From UBA9676 sp036005525 (GTDB lineage: Bacteria; Actinomycetota; Actinomycetes; Streptosporangiales; Streptosporangiaceae), in assembly GCA_036005525.1 (NCBI GenBank), contig DASYQM010000481.1, forward strand, positions 1-34,387: a DNA stretch of 34,387 nucleotides, written 5' to 3'. The notes under the pieces were generated by a model that was given only the letters and a program-made list of their open reading frames with translations, was not told where the DNA came from and searched no databases. How positions within the stretch are numbered: position 1 is the stretch's first letter; every line of letters starts with the position of its first letter. This document shows, one piece after another, positions 19,471-28,200 of the stretch. Position numbers and translations under genes: made by a program.

Positions 19471-19516
19471 CCATCGTGATCATGACTTGAGTGCACCAGA
19501 GCCATGATCACGATGG
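19471..19516. terminator. Perfect 14-bp inverted repeat (hairpin)
   Basis: CCATCGTGATCATG (19471-19484) and CATGATCACGATGG (19503-19516) are exact reverse complements with an 18-nt loop. Between convergent genes a transcript from either strand would fold into a 14-bp stem, so a bidirectional terminator is likely. Because each arm also contains the internal TGATCA palindrome, binding by a dimeric protein is an alternative. Confidence 0.7.
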
Positions 19517-19529
19517 AGAGCCCGGCGGC

Positions 19530-19554
19530 CCGCAGTCGGCCACGCTGACTGCGG
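19530..19554. terminator. Second hairpin, 8-bp stem
   Basis: CCGCAGTC (19530-19537) and GACTGCGG (19547-19554) form a perfect 8-bp stem with a 9-nt loop, 24 bp beyond the stop of the minus-strand gene ending at 19579. It is a likely terminator for that gene. Confidence 0.6.
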
Positions 19555-19578
19555 CGGGTCTGCGGTCGGCGTACGGAG

Positions 19579-20946
19579 TCAACCCTCGGGGCGGGGGACC
19601 GGTTGCGGCTGGTGGAAGCAGCAGGTGCCGGTGGCACCGTGCGGCATGCTCTTGATCCCGGCCTCGGGGTCGGTGCTGCCGCGGACGATCGCTCCCCCAT
19701 AGCCCGCCGTGCCGAGGAAAGCGCCCCACCACAGCACCCACGGCCGCGGCCCGGACTCGGCCGGGAACGGCTCAGCGAGCGGCCGGATCCGGCGCTGCAG
19801 CACGAACGGGCCGTCCATCGCGGCGCCGACCTGACGCCGCCACTCATCCGGGCCGGTCAGCCAGCCCTGGATCACTCCCGCGCCCGAGTGCAGCGCGGTC
19901 GGCTTGAGTACCAGGTGCCCTCGTTCCGCGATCGCGTACTCGGCCATGTCAGCCTGGCCGCCGCCGCCGACCGTGACCGGCCCGGGCCGGACCATCCGCG
20001 TCCACGGCAGGACCCGGTCCAGGCTTGCCAGTTCCGCGTCGCTGAACAGATGCCGGTTGGCCTCGTCCGACAGCAGGGCGAGTGCACCTTTGCTGCCGTA
20101 CAGTTCCGCGTCCATCGGGGCGAAGAGCTTGACCTCTCCCCGTTCGGCGGCCCGCAGCACCGGGTCGGCAAGCTCACCGGCCTCGGGCCGGAGCAGATCC
20201 TTGATCAGGAAGACCCGGTAGATCACATCGACCGGCCGGCCGTCGAGCCAGACCCGCTGGCCCGCGGCGCGGAGCTGGCCGAGGTGGCACGGCACGGCCT
20301 CCAGCCCGTGCCGGGCCAGCAGCGCCGCGCTGTAGCGCAGCTGGCGCTCCAGGACCGCGAAGGAGTCCGGCCAGTCCGCGACCGCGATCAGCGGCCGCGC
20401 CCCATCGGCAAGCGAGCATTCGGAGCGCAGGGTGGCGACCAGGACGTCCATGGTGTCCACGTAGGACAGACCGTGCGAGGCCACGAAATCGGCTACCGCC
20501 GGGTCGGTGAGGAACGCGCGGTTGAGCAGGGCGTTGTCCAGCCCGCCGAGGGCGCTGCCCAGATTGAGCTCCAGCACCCGGAAGGCCGTCTCGTCCCGGA
20601 ACAGGTCGGCCCGGCCCAGCCTGGTGGGCTCCTGCCCGCCGGCCCGCTCGATCGCTGTCACCTGGGCGCCGGTCATGCCCACGCTGCGCGCGAACGCGGC
20701 CACGTCGCCGCCGAACAGCCGGGCGGGCAGGCTGGTAAGCGCGGTGTGCAGCGCGAGGAGGTCGTCCCGCAGGACCGCGAACTCGGCGTGCTCCAGGAAG
20801 ACCGGCCTGGTCAGGCAGTCGCCGTCATAGGAGGTCGCGGCCAGGTTGAACTGTTCCCTGGCCAGCTGCACCAGCCGCGCGGAGCGATCCCCGCGCTCGG
20901 CTACCTCGGCCAGATACCGGCTGGTGAGCGAATTGGGAGTCGCCAC
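19579..20946 (-). CDS. ATP-grasp-like enzyme (circularly permuted type, putative)
   Basis: Protein of 455 residues. Several stretches recall circularly permuted ATP-grasp or glutathionylspermidine-synthase-like ligases. FRVLELNLGSALGGLDNALL (about 122-141) resembles the ExN motif. VDVIYRVFLIKDLL (239-252) and YGSKGALALLSDE (283-295) are followed by RGHLVLKPTALHSGAGVIQG (342-361) as a lysine/glycine ATP-binding loop. PFVLQRRIRPL (380-390) follows. The C-terminus has a conserved-looking Gly-rich segment with a Cys-Cys pair (TCCFH, 441-445). If correct it would form an amide bond or a phosphoester using ATP; the substrate cannot be inferred. No biosynthetic partner lies beside it. The GTG start is weakly supported (TAGGGC upstream). 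Confidence in the fold is moderate, and low for function. Confidence 0.6.
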   Translation of the reverse strand: MATPNSLTSRYLAEVAERGDRSARLVQLAREQFNLAATSYDGDCLTRPVFLEHAEFAVLRDDLLALHTALTSLPARLFGGDVAAFARSVGMTGAQVTAIERAGGQEPTRLGRADLFRDETAFRVLELNLGSALGGLDNALLNRAFLTDPAVADFVASHGLSYVDTMDVLVATLRSECSLADGARPLIAVADWPDSFAVLERQLRYSAALLARHGLEAVPCHLGQLRAAGQRVWLDGRPVDVIYRVFLIKDLLRPEAGELADPVLRAAERGEVKLFAPMDAELYGSKGALALLSDEANRHLFSDAELASLDRVLPWTRMVRPGPVTVGGGGQADMAEYAIAERGHLVLKPTALHSGAGVIQGWLTGPDEWRRQVGAAMDGPFVLQRRIRPLAEPFPAESGPRPWVLWWGAFLGTAGYGGAIVRGSTDPEAGIKSMPHGATGTCCFHQPQPVPRPEG

Positions 20947-21065
20947 GCCCTATGGTAATCACGCAACGTTCCCGGGCCGGTTGCCACGCGGTCGCCGCGT
21001 AACGCTGGGCCGGGAACGCGTGGTAGCGGGGTTCTGACGAGCGGGCGCGCCGACATTGGGGGTCA

Positions 21066-21566
21066 TCAGGCCGTGGCCGCTTTGGCGTAGCCCTCCAGGA
21101 TGCCTGCCCAGCCGCCGGACGAGGACACGCCGCCGTGGATCCCGGCCGCGCCCGCGCCGTGCCGCTCGAAGTGGCGGTGCTCAAGCTCCACCCGGGTCTG
21201 GCCGTCCGGCTGGCCGGTGAACGTGACCTCGATCTCGCTGGCGTGCCCGGGATCGGGGTCGAGGAACCAGTCGTCGCCGTTCGCGTTGATCTGCCAGGAG
21301 AATACGATCCGGTGCGGGGGATCGCACGCCAATACCTTGCCCCAGTCGCACTCGCTGCCGTCCACGCAGCGCTCGTAGCACTGGCCGCCGATGCGGGGTT
21401 CGAGCACGGCCTCGGCGAGCTCGGCGGTGCCGAGGTGGTGCTGGTGCGGCCACCACGAGTTGTAACCCTCGGTGAATAGGGCGAACGCCCGGTCGGGGGA
21501 CAGCGGCACGGTCACCGCACAGCGGACGGGTGCGAACACTCCGGTGGCTGCGGCTTGTTCTGTCAT
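21066..21566 (-). CDS. SRPBCC (AHSA1-like) domain protein
   Basis: Protein of 166 residues with the START/Bet v 1-like SRPBCC fold of the AHSA1 group. It contains VRCAVTVPLSPDRAFALFTE, then WWP near 45-47, GGQCYERCVDGSECDWGKVLA, PHRIVFSWQIN and TRVELEHRHFERHG. The final segment SSGGWAGILEGYAKAA is the usual C-terminal helix. Such proteins bind small hydrophobic ligands; many are partners of an ArsR regulator, but their ligands are mostly unknown. ATG 21566 overlaps the arsR stop (ATGA) and has AGGCAGGAG upstream within arsR, so the two are a coupled operon. Confidence 0.88.
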   Translation of the reverse strand: MTEQAAATGVFAPVRCAVTVPLSPDRAFALFTEGYNSWWPHQHHLGTAELAEAVLEPRIGGQCYERCVDGSECDWGKVLACDPPHRIVFSWQINANGDDWFLDPDPGHASEIEVTFTGQPDGQTRVELEHRHFERHGAGAAGIHGGVSSSGGWAGILEGYAKAATA

Positions 21567-21901
21567 GGCTGCTCCTGCCTTTCGTCGTCTGCCGCCGCGG
21601 CGCGCACGGCCGCCGCCTGGAACGAGGCCAGCGCCTGCCCCCACATCTGGTCCAGGTAGCCGTGAATGGCCTGCACACCCTGCTGCCGGATCTGGTAGAT
21701 GCGCCGGGTCCCAGTGGCCCGGTCGGTGACCAACCCAGCCTGCTTGAGAACCCGCAGGTGCTGTGACACTGCCGGCCTGCTGACCGGCAGCTCGCTGGCG
21801 AGCTGGCCGACCGCCCTTGGGCCGCTGGCGAGGCACTCGAAGATGGCACGCCGGGTCGGGTCGCCGAGCGCCGCGAGCGCATCTCCTCCGTAAGTTCCCA
21901 C
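21563..21901 (-). CDS. ArsR-family transcriptional regulator
   Basis: Winged-helix repressor of 112 residues. It begins MGTYGGDALAALGDPTRR, followed by AIFECLASGPRAVGQLASEL and the recognition helix VSRPAVSQHLRVLKQAGLV, with DRATGTRRIYQIR as the wing. No ArsR metal-binding cysteine pair (ELCVCDL) is present, so it probably senses an organic ligand, oxidation or nothing at all. It heads the operon with the SRPBCC gene. The GTG start lies inside a set of CGTAAGT repeats that look like its own operator. The promoter is divergent to adnA, so it could also influence that gene. Confidence 0.92.
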   Translation of the reverse strand: MGTYGGDALAALGDPTRRAIFECLASGPRAVGQLASELPVSRPAVSQHLRVLKQAGLVTDRATGTRRIYQIRQQGVQAIHGYLDQMWGQALASFQAAAVRAAAADDERQEQP

Positions 21902-21923
21902 GAACCGTAAGTCCGCACTTACG
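21889..21923. promoter_or_regulatory. Putative ArsR operator (three CGTAAGT half-sites)
   Basis: CGTAAGT (21906-21912), the spacer CCGC and ACTTACG (21917-21923) form a perfect 7-bp inverted repeat spaced by 4 bp, an 18-bp palindrome typical in size for ArsR dimers. A third half-site CGTAAGT lies at 21889-21895, in direct orientation and within the first codons of arsR. This is the only sharply symmetrical element in the arsR-adnA gap, so autoregulation is the likely use. Effects on adnA are possible because the palindrome is only 9 bp from an upstream alternative ATG (21932). Confidence 0.75.
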
Positions 21924-22018
21924 AATGAGGAATGTCAAGCCGCCGCCGGAAACGCCGCGCGCCGGAACGCCAAACAGTCCCGGTATGTCCGAGGGATCTG
22001 CTGGAATTCGGTACGGAG

Positions 22019-25000
22019 ATGGACAGGCAGCTTCCCGCCTATCGCCTCGTCCGCTCGCTGGGGCGAGCGGACGAGGCGCCCACGCTGGACGCCTCGCAGC
22101 GAGCCGTCGTCGACCACGCCGGGGGCCCACTTCTGGTGCTGGCCGGCCCGGGCACGGGCAAGACCACCACGATCGTGGAGACCGTGGCGGACCGCATCAC
22201 CAACCGCGGGATCGACCCGGAGCGGCTGCTCGTTCTCACCTTCAGCCGCAAGGCGGCCGAGGAGCTCAGGGAGCGGATCACCGCACGGCTGCACCGGACA
22301 ACGCGGGAGCCGCTGGCCCTGACCTTCCACAGCTACGCGTACGCGCTGGTGCGCCGGGAGTTCGTGCTGGCCGGTGACGAGCCGCCCACCCTGCTGTCGG
22401 GCCCGGAGCAGCTGCTGGAGGTCCGGCGCATGCTCAGGGGCGAGGCCGAGGACGATGGCCGGCGGTGGCCGGAGCGCCTGCGCCCCGCGCTCGCGACCCG
22501 CGGCTTCGCCACCGAACTGCGCGATTTCCTGCTCCGCGCGGCCGAACGTGGCCTGGACGGCCAGCGCCTGGCGTGGCTGGGACGGCAGCTCGGGCGGGAC
22601 GACTGGGAGGCCGCGGGCGGGTTTCTTGACCGTTACGCGGCGCGTTTCGACCTGGCTCCGGTCCCGGCCTACGACTACGCGGAGATCATCAGGATCGCCG
22701 CGGGGCTGCTGGCCGAAGGCGCGGTCAGAGACCGTGAGCGCAAGGCCTACGACGTCGTCCTGGTGGACGAGTACCAGGACACCGACCCGGCCCAGGAGGA
22801 ACTGCTGCACGCCCTGGCCGGCGACGGCCGGGAGCTGATCGCGGTCGGTGATCCGGACCAGTCGATCTACGCCTTCCGGGGCGCGGATGTCCACGGGATC
22901 GCCCGCTTCCCGCAGCGGTTCCGCACTCCCGACGACCGGCCTGCCCGGGTCGTCGCGTTGCGCACCTGCCGGCGCAGTGGGGCTGTCCTGCTGGCGGCGT
23001 CCCGGCGGGTGGCAAGCCGGCTGCCGGCCGCGCCGGGCGCGCACCGCGACCTGGATGCGCTGCCATCCGCCCCGGCGGGGATGGTGAGGGTGATCACCGC
23101 CACCAGCACCAGCCAGGAGGCCACACTGGTCGCGGACGTGCTGCGGCGCGCGCACCTGCATGACGGCGTCCGCTGGTCGTCGATGGCGGTGCTGGTCAGG
23201 TCCGTGATCCACCAGGTTCCGCTGCTGCGCCGCGCGCTCATGACGGCCGGGGTGCCCACGGTGGTCGCGGGGGACGAGCTGCCGCTCACCGCCGAACCAG
23301 GGGCACGGCCGCTGGTCTTGCTGCTGCGGTGCGCGCTGCGCCCCGGCACGCTCGACGAGGACGCCGCCGCGCAGCTGCTGACCGGGCCGCTGGGTGGCAG
23401 CGACGCGCTGGGCCTGCGCAGGCTCCGCCGGGCGCTGCGGGCGGCCGCGCAGGCCGCCGGCGAGGAGCTGCCGGAAGATCCGGTTGCCGCCGCGCTCCGC
23501 GACCCGCGCGACCTCACCCTCATCGACGGCCCGTCCGCCGACGCGGCCCGGCGCGTGGCGGACCTGCTGGCGCTCGCCCGGGAGACCGCGGACGGCGGCA
23601 ACGCGCACGACACCCTGTGGACGGTGTGGCACGCCTCCGGCCTGGCGCAGGCGTGGCAGACGGCGAGCGCGGCCGGCGGGTCCCGTGGGGCCGCCGCCGA
23701 CCGTGATCTCGACGCCGTGGTCGCGCTCTTCGAGGCCGCCGCGCGTTTCACCGAGCGCCTGCCCCCCGGGTCGGCCCGGCTCTTCCTGGACAGCCTGTCG
23801 GGCCAGGAGATCCCGGGTGACACGCTGGCGGGCCGGGCACCGGCCGGCGAGGCGGTCCGCATCCTCACCGCGCACCGCGCCAAGGGCCTGGAATGGGATG
23901 TGGTCGTGGTGGCCGGGGTGCAGGAAGGTATCTGGCCGGACCTGCGGCTGCGGTCGTCGCTGCTCGGCATGGACGAACTGATGGACATAACGGATGGGGT
24001 GCCCGGGCAGGCTGCCGGGAGCGACGCCGCCGCAGCCGCGCTCGCCTCCAAGCTGCTCGGCGAGGAGCGCCGGCTGTTCTACGTCGCGGCGACACGCGCC
24101 CGCCGGACGCTGGTGGTGACCGCCGCGGGCGGGGAGGACAGCGACGAGCGCCCATCGCGCTTCCTGGCCGAGCTGGCCGGCGACGAGATCGAGATCGAGC
24201 ACGTCTCCGGGTCGGAGCTGCGCTGGCTGTCGCTGCCCGCGCTGACCGCCGACCTGCGCCGGGCCGCCGCCGACCGGCGGCAGTCGCCCGCGCTGCGGCA
24301 GGCCGCGGCCACCCAGCTGGCCCGGCTGGCGCAGGCCGGCGTCCGCGGCGCCGATCCGGGCTACTGGTACCAGCTCACCAGGCTGTCCGATCCCGGCCCG
24401 CTGGCCGCCCCCGTCTCGGTCCCGCTCACCGCCCAGCCTCCCGGCGGCGCCCTAATGCGGGTCTCGCCGTCGCAGGTCGAGTCGTTCACCCGCTGCGGGC
24501 TGCGCTGGCTGCTGGAAATGGCCGTTGGCGCCGGGTCGGTGGACGTGGTCCGCCACTTCGGCATCGTCATCCACGCCGCCGCGGCGCTCGCCGCCGAGGG
24601 CGCCACCGACTCCGCGATCGGGGAGCGCATCGACGAGGTCTGGCACCACCTGGACTTCGGGAGCGCCTGGTACAGCGAGAAGCAGCGGGACCTGGCCCAC
24701 CAGATGGTGCGCAAGTTCCTGGCCTGGCACCGGGACAATCCACGGGATCTGGTCGCCTACGAGGAGAGCGTGCGGGCGCAGGTGGGCGCGGTGGAGATCA
24801 CCGGCCGCGTGGACCGGCTGGAGCGCGACGCCACGGGCAGGGCGATCGTTGTCGACCTGAAGACCAGCTCCGCCCCGGTACCCGGCACCGACCTGGACCG
24901 GCATCCACAGCTCGGGGTGTACCAGCTCGCCGTCATGCTCGGCGCCTTCGAGCAGTTGGGCCTGACCGAGCCCGGAGGCGCGGAGCTCGTCCAGGTCGGC

Positions 25001-25210
25001 AAGGCCAGCCTGGCCGCGGAGGTCCGGGTGCAGCCGCAGCGTGCGCTGGCCGAGGACCCGGAGCCGGGCTGGGCCCGGGAACTGGTCGAGACCGTGGCCG
25101 CGGGCATGGCGGGACCGCTGTTCGCGGCCCGGCTGAACCCGGGCTGCCGGAGCTGCCCGGTTGCCTCCAGCTGCCCGGTGCACGCGTCGGGGGAGCAGGT
25201 GACCCCATGA
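22019..25210 (+). CDS. adnA: AdnA-like subunit of the AdnAB motor-nuclease
   Basis: UvrD-like helicase fused to a RecB-type nuclease; AdnAB resects DNA double-strand breaks in actinobacteria. From ATG 22019 it has 1063 residues. Helicase motifs are QRAVVDH (Q-motif), GPGTGKT (43-49), DEYQDT (250-255), GDPDQSIYAFRGA (near 280), ILTAHRAKGLEWDVVVVAG and LFYVAATRARR. The nuclease domain has GRVDRLE, DLKTS (Asp946, Lys948) and QLGVYQLA. Four cysteines, Cys826 (FTRCGLRW) with Cys1043, Cys1046 and Cys1052 (CRSCPVASSC), frame the nuclease like the iron-sulfur cysteines of AddB. An in-frame ATG at 21932 would add 29 basic residues; I prefer 22019 because family members begin near YRLV, and it leaves room for a promoter. 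Stop overlaps adnB (ATGA). Confidence 0.93.
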   Translation: MDRQLPAYRLVRSLGRADEAPTLDASQRAVVDHAGGPLLVLAGPGTGKTTTIVETVADRITNRGIDPERLLVLTFSRKAAEELRERITARLHRTTREPLALTFHSYAYALVRREFVLAGDEPPTLLSGPEQLLEVRRMLRGEAEDDGRRWPERLRPALATRGFATELRDFLLRAAERGLDGQRLAWLGRQLGRDDWEAAGGFLDRYAARFDLAPVPAYDYAEIIRIAAGLLAEGAVRDRERKAYDVVLVDEYQDTDPAQEELLHALAGDGRELIAVGDPDQSIYAFRGADVHGIARFPQRFRTPDDRPARVVALRTCRRSGAVLLAASRRVASRLPAAPGAHRDLDALPSAPAGMVRVITATSTSQEATLVADVLRRAHLHDGVRWSSMAVLVRSVIHQVPLLRRALMTAGVPTVVAGDELPLTAEPGARPLVLLLRCALRPGTLDEDAAAQLLTGPLGGSDALGLRRLRRALRAAAQAAGEELPEDPVAAALRDPRDLTLIDGPSADAARRVADLLALARETADGGNAHDTLWTVWHASGLAQAWQTASAAGGSRGAAADRDLDAVVALFEAAARFTERLPPGSARLFLDSLSGQEIPGDTLAGRAPAGEAVRILTAHRAKGLEWDVVVVAGVQEGIWPDLRLRSSLLGMDELMDITDGVPGQAAGSDAAAAALASKLLGEERRLFYVAATRARRTLVVTAAGGEDSDERPSRFLAELAGDEIEIEHVSGSELRWLSLPALTADLRRAAADRRQSPALRQAAATQLARLAQAGVRGADPGYWYQLTRLSDPGPLAAPVSVPLTAQPPGGALMRVSPSQVESFTRCGLRWLLEMAVGAGSVDVVRHFGIVIHAAAALAAEGATDSAIGERIDEVWHHLDFGSAWYSEKQRDLAHQMVRKFLAWHRDNPRDLVAYEESVRAQVGAVEITGRVDRLERDATGRAIVVDLKTSSAPVPGTDLDRHPQLGVYQLAVMLGAFEQLGLTEPGGAELVQVGKASLAAEVRVQPQRALAEDPEPGWARELVETVAAGMAGPLFAARLNPGCRSCPVASSCPVHASGEQVTP

Positions 25211-28200
25211 CGGAACGGGCCAGGTACAGCCCTGCGCAGCTGGCCATGCTGCTCGGCCTGCCCGAGCCGACCAGCGAGCAGGCGGAGGTGATCGCCGCCC
25301 CGCTGGAGCCACTGGCCGTGATCGCCGGCGCGGGCTCGGGCAAGAGCGAGACCATGGCCGCCCGGCTGGTCTGGCTTGTCGCCAACGGCATGGTCGCGCC
25401 GGAGCGGGTGCTCGGCCTCACCTTCACCCGCAAGGCCGCCGCCGAGCTCGGGCAGCGCGTCCGGGCCAGGCTGGCAGGCCTGCGGCGGGCGGGCCTGGCC
25501 ATGGGCAGGACGGAACCTGCCGGGCCGGCCGGGCCGCCAGGTGACGGGCGCCCGCGCGGCGCGCCCCCGCCCGCGGAGGGGACGCCGGACGGCGAGCCGG
25601 TCGTGTCCACCTACCACGCCTACGCCGCCAGGCTCGTCGCCGACCATGCGCTGCGCGAGGCGCTGGAGCCGTCGTTGCGCCTGATCACCCCGGCGGTGGC
25701 GTGGCAGATCGCGGCCCGGGTGGTCGCCGGCTACGGCGGGCCGATGGACGCGGTCGACCGGGCCCCGCAGTGGGTTACCGCGGCGGTGCTCGATCTCGCG
25801 GGGGAACTCGCCGAGCACCTGCGTTCGCCGGACGATGTCCAGCAGGTCGGCCGGTGGCTGGAGGCGGCCGGCCGGGCGTTCGCAGGCCGGGTGCCAGCCC
25901 AGGTCCGCAGGATCGTCGGGTGCCAGCGCACCCGGGAACAGCTGCTCCCGATGGTGGCCGCCTACACGCGGGCCAAGGCCGCCCGCGAAGTGATCGACTA
26001 CGGTGACCAGGTCGCCCTGGCGGCACGGATCGCCAGCCGCCATCCCCAGGTCGGTGCGATCGAGCGCGCCCGGTTCCAGGTCGTGCTTCTCGACGAATAC
26101 CAGGACACCAGCCACGCCCAGCTCGTGCTGCTGCAGGCGCTGTTCGGCGGCGGGCATCCGGTCACCGCCGTTGGCGATCCCTGCCAGTCGATCTACGGCT
26201 GGCGCGGCGCCAGCGCCGGCAACCTGCGCCGTTTCGTGGCCGACTTTCCCGTGACCGGACAGCAGGTGACCGGCCGGAGGGGGAACCGCCCCGCCGGGCG
26301 CGGCCGCACCCGCCCGGCCAGGGTCAGGCAGCTGTCGACCAGCTTCCGCAACACCGAGCGGGTCCTGGACGCCGCCGCCGCGCTGCAGGAGGGACTGCGG
26401 GCGGAGGCGCCGCTGGTGCCGCGGCTGGTGCCGCCGCCGGGACGGGCCGGGCGGGGACGGGTGGTCTGCGCCCTGCTGGAAACCGCGGCGGACGAGGCGG
26501 CGTGGGTCGCGTCGCAGATTGAAGGGCTGCTGGACCTGCCTCCGGGGGCGGCCCCCGACGGGGATCGCTGGCCGGAGCCCGGCAGCACGGGCCTGCGCGC
26601 AGCCGACGTGGCGGTGCTCTGTCGCAAGCGGTCCCAGTTCCCTGCGCTGCGTGCGGCGATCGAGGCGCGCGGGATTCCGGTCGAGGTGGTCGGCCTGGGC
26701 GGGCTGCTCACCGTCCCCGAGGTGGCCGACGTGGTCGCGACCTTGCGGGTGCTGCACGACCCGACCGCGTCCGGCTCCCTGGCGAGGCTGCTCACCGGTC
26801 CGCGGTGGCGGATCGGGCCCCGCGACCTGGTGGCACTCGGCCGGCGAGCCCGCGACCTGGCCCGCGAGCACCGCACCACCAGAGCGGGCGGCCCGGCAGC
26901 GGCCGGCCCGGCCGGCCCCGAACGGGGAGGAGCGGGCGCACCCGGCCAGCAACGGGGAAGCGTTAAGCACGACGATCCCCTGGCGCAGGCGGTTACCGAC
27001 CTGACCGCCGAGCAGGGCAGCCTGGTGGAGGCCCTGGACGACCTCGGTCCCGGCGCCGCGTACTCGGCACCCGCCTTTACGCGGTTCAGCGCGCTGGCCG
27101 CGGAGCTGCGGGCGCTGCGCGCGCACACCGGCCGGCCCCTGCCCGACCTGGTGGGGGAGGTGGAGCGGGTGCTCGGGCTGGATGTCGAGGTGGCGGCCCA
27201 GCCGTGGCGCGACCCCGCTGCCGCGCGCGCCGACCTCGACGCGTTCGCGGACGCGGCGTCGACGTTCGCCGACGACCAGGAGGAGCCGACGCTCGGCGCC
27301 TTTCTCGCCTACCTGACCGCCGCCGAGGCGGAGGAGTTCGGCCTGGAATCGGGCCGGCCAAGCGGGACGAACGCGGTCACCCTGACCACGGTGCACGCGG
27401 CGAAGGGCCTGCAGTGGGCCGCGGTGGTCGTGCCCGGCCTGTCCGCCGGGGAGAAGGCCCGGGTCTTCCCGGCCCGGCCAGTGGCCAGCACCCGGTGGAC
27501 GGAGAATCCGCGGCTGCTACCGTTCGGCCTGCGGGGAGACGCGCGCGACCTGCCGGGCCTCCCCGACCTGACGGCGCGGTCGCTGGCAGCCTTCAACGAC
27601 GCATGCGCGGCGCGCGAGCTGGCAGAGGAGCGGCGGCTCGCGTACGTGGCAGTGACCAGGGCGGCGTTCTGGGTCGCCTGCAGCGGCTACTGGTGGGGTG
27701 AAGGCGTCTCCCCGCTCGGCCCATCGCTGTTCCTGGAGGAGATCCGGGCCGTGTGCGAGGCCGGCGCGGGGACCGTGGCGCAATGGGCGCCGCCACCTGC
27801 GGACGATGACACGAACCCGGCGCTGGCCGAGCCGGTGCCCGTGCTCTGGCCGCTGTCCCCCGCCGGATCGCGTTACGAGGCGGTCCGCGAAGCGGCCGAA
27901 CTGGTCGGCCACGCCCGAGCCGGGCTGGTGCAAGCCGGAATGCTGGCCGACGGCGGAGTCGTGGCGAACGGCGGGCGGGCGGACGGTGCGCTGGCGGAGG
28001 GGGGCGCAGGGGCCGGCCCTGGCGAACCGCTGACCGACAAGGAGCGGCTGCTGGCGCAGGCGTGGGAGCGGGATACCACGATTCTCCTCGCGGAGCGCGA
28101 GGAGCGGCGCGGTGATGCCGCCGCGGCGGTGGCTCTGCCTGGGCGGCTCTCGGTGTCATCGCTGGTCACGATGGCCGCCGATCCCGCCGAGCTCGCCCGC

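Larger units (their letters stand above)
19355..19578. repeat. Convergent intergenic region with TGATCA palindrome cluster
   Basis: The 224-bp space between two convergent stops contains four copies of a TGATCATG-type palindrome: TTCGTGATCATGA (19399-19411), CCCATGATCATG (19439-19450), ATCGTGATCATG (19473-19484) and CATGATCACGAT (19503-19514). The sequence is clearly less GC-rich than the genes around it. The motif also recurs near the right end of the window (TCATGATCAC, about 34313-34323). It may be a dispersed repeat of this genome or a protein-binding site. Confidence 0.7.

Noticed and set aside
23893..25206. In-frame upstream extension of adnB across adnA
   Set aside because: The open frame simply lacks stops in high-GC DNA. 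The conserved AdnB N-terminus begins at the ATG overlapping the adnA stop.
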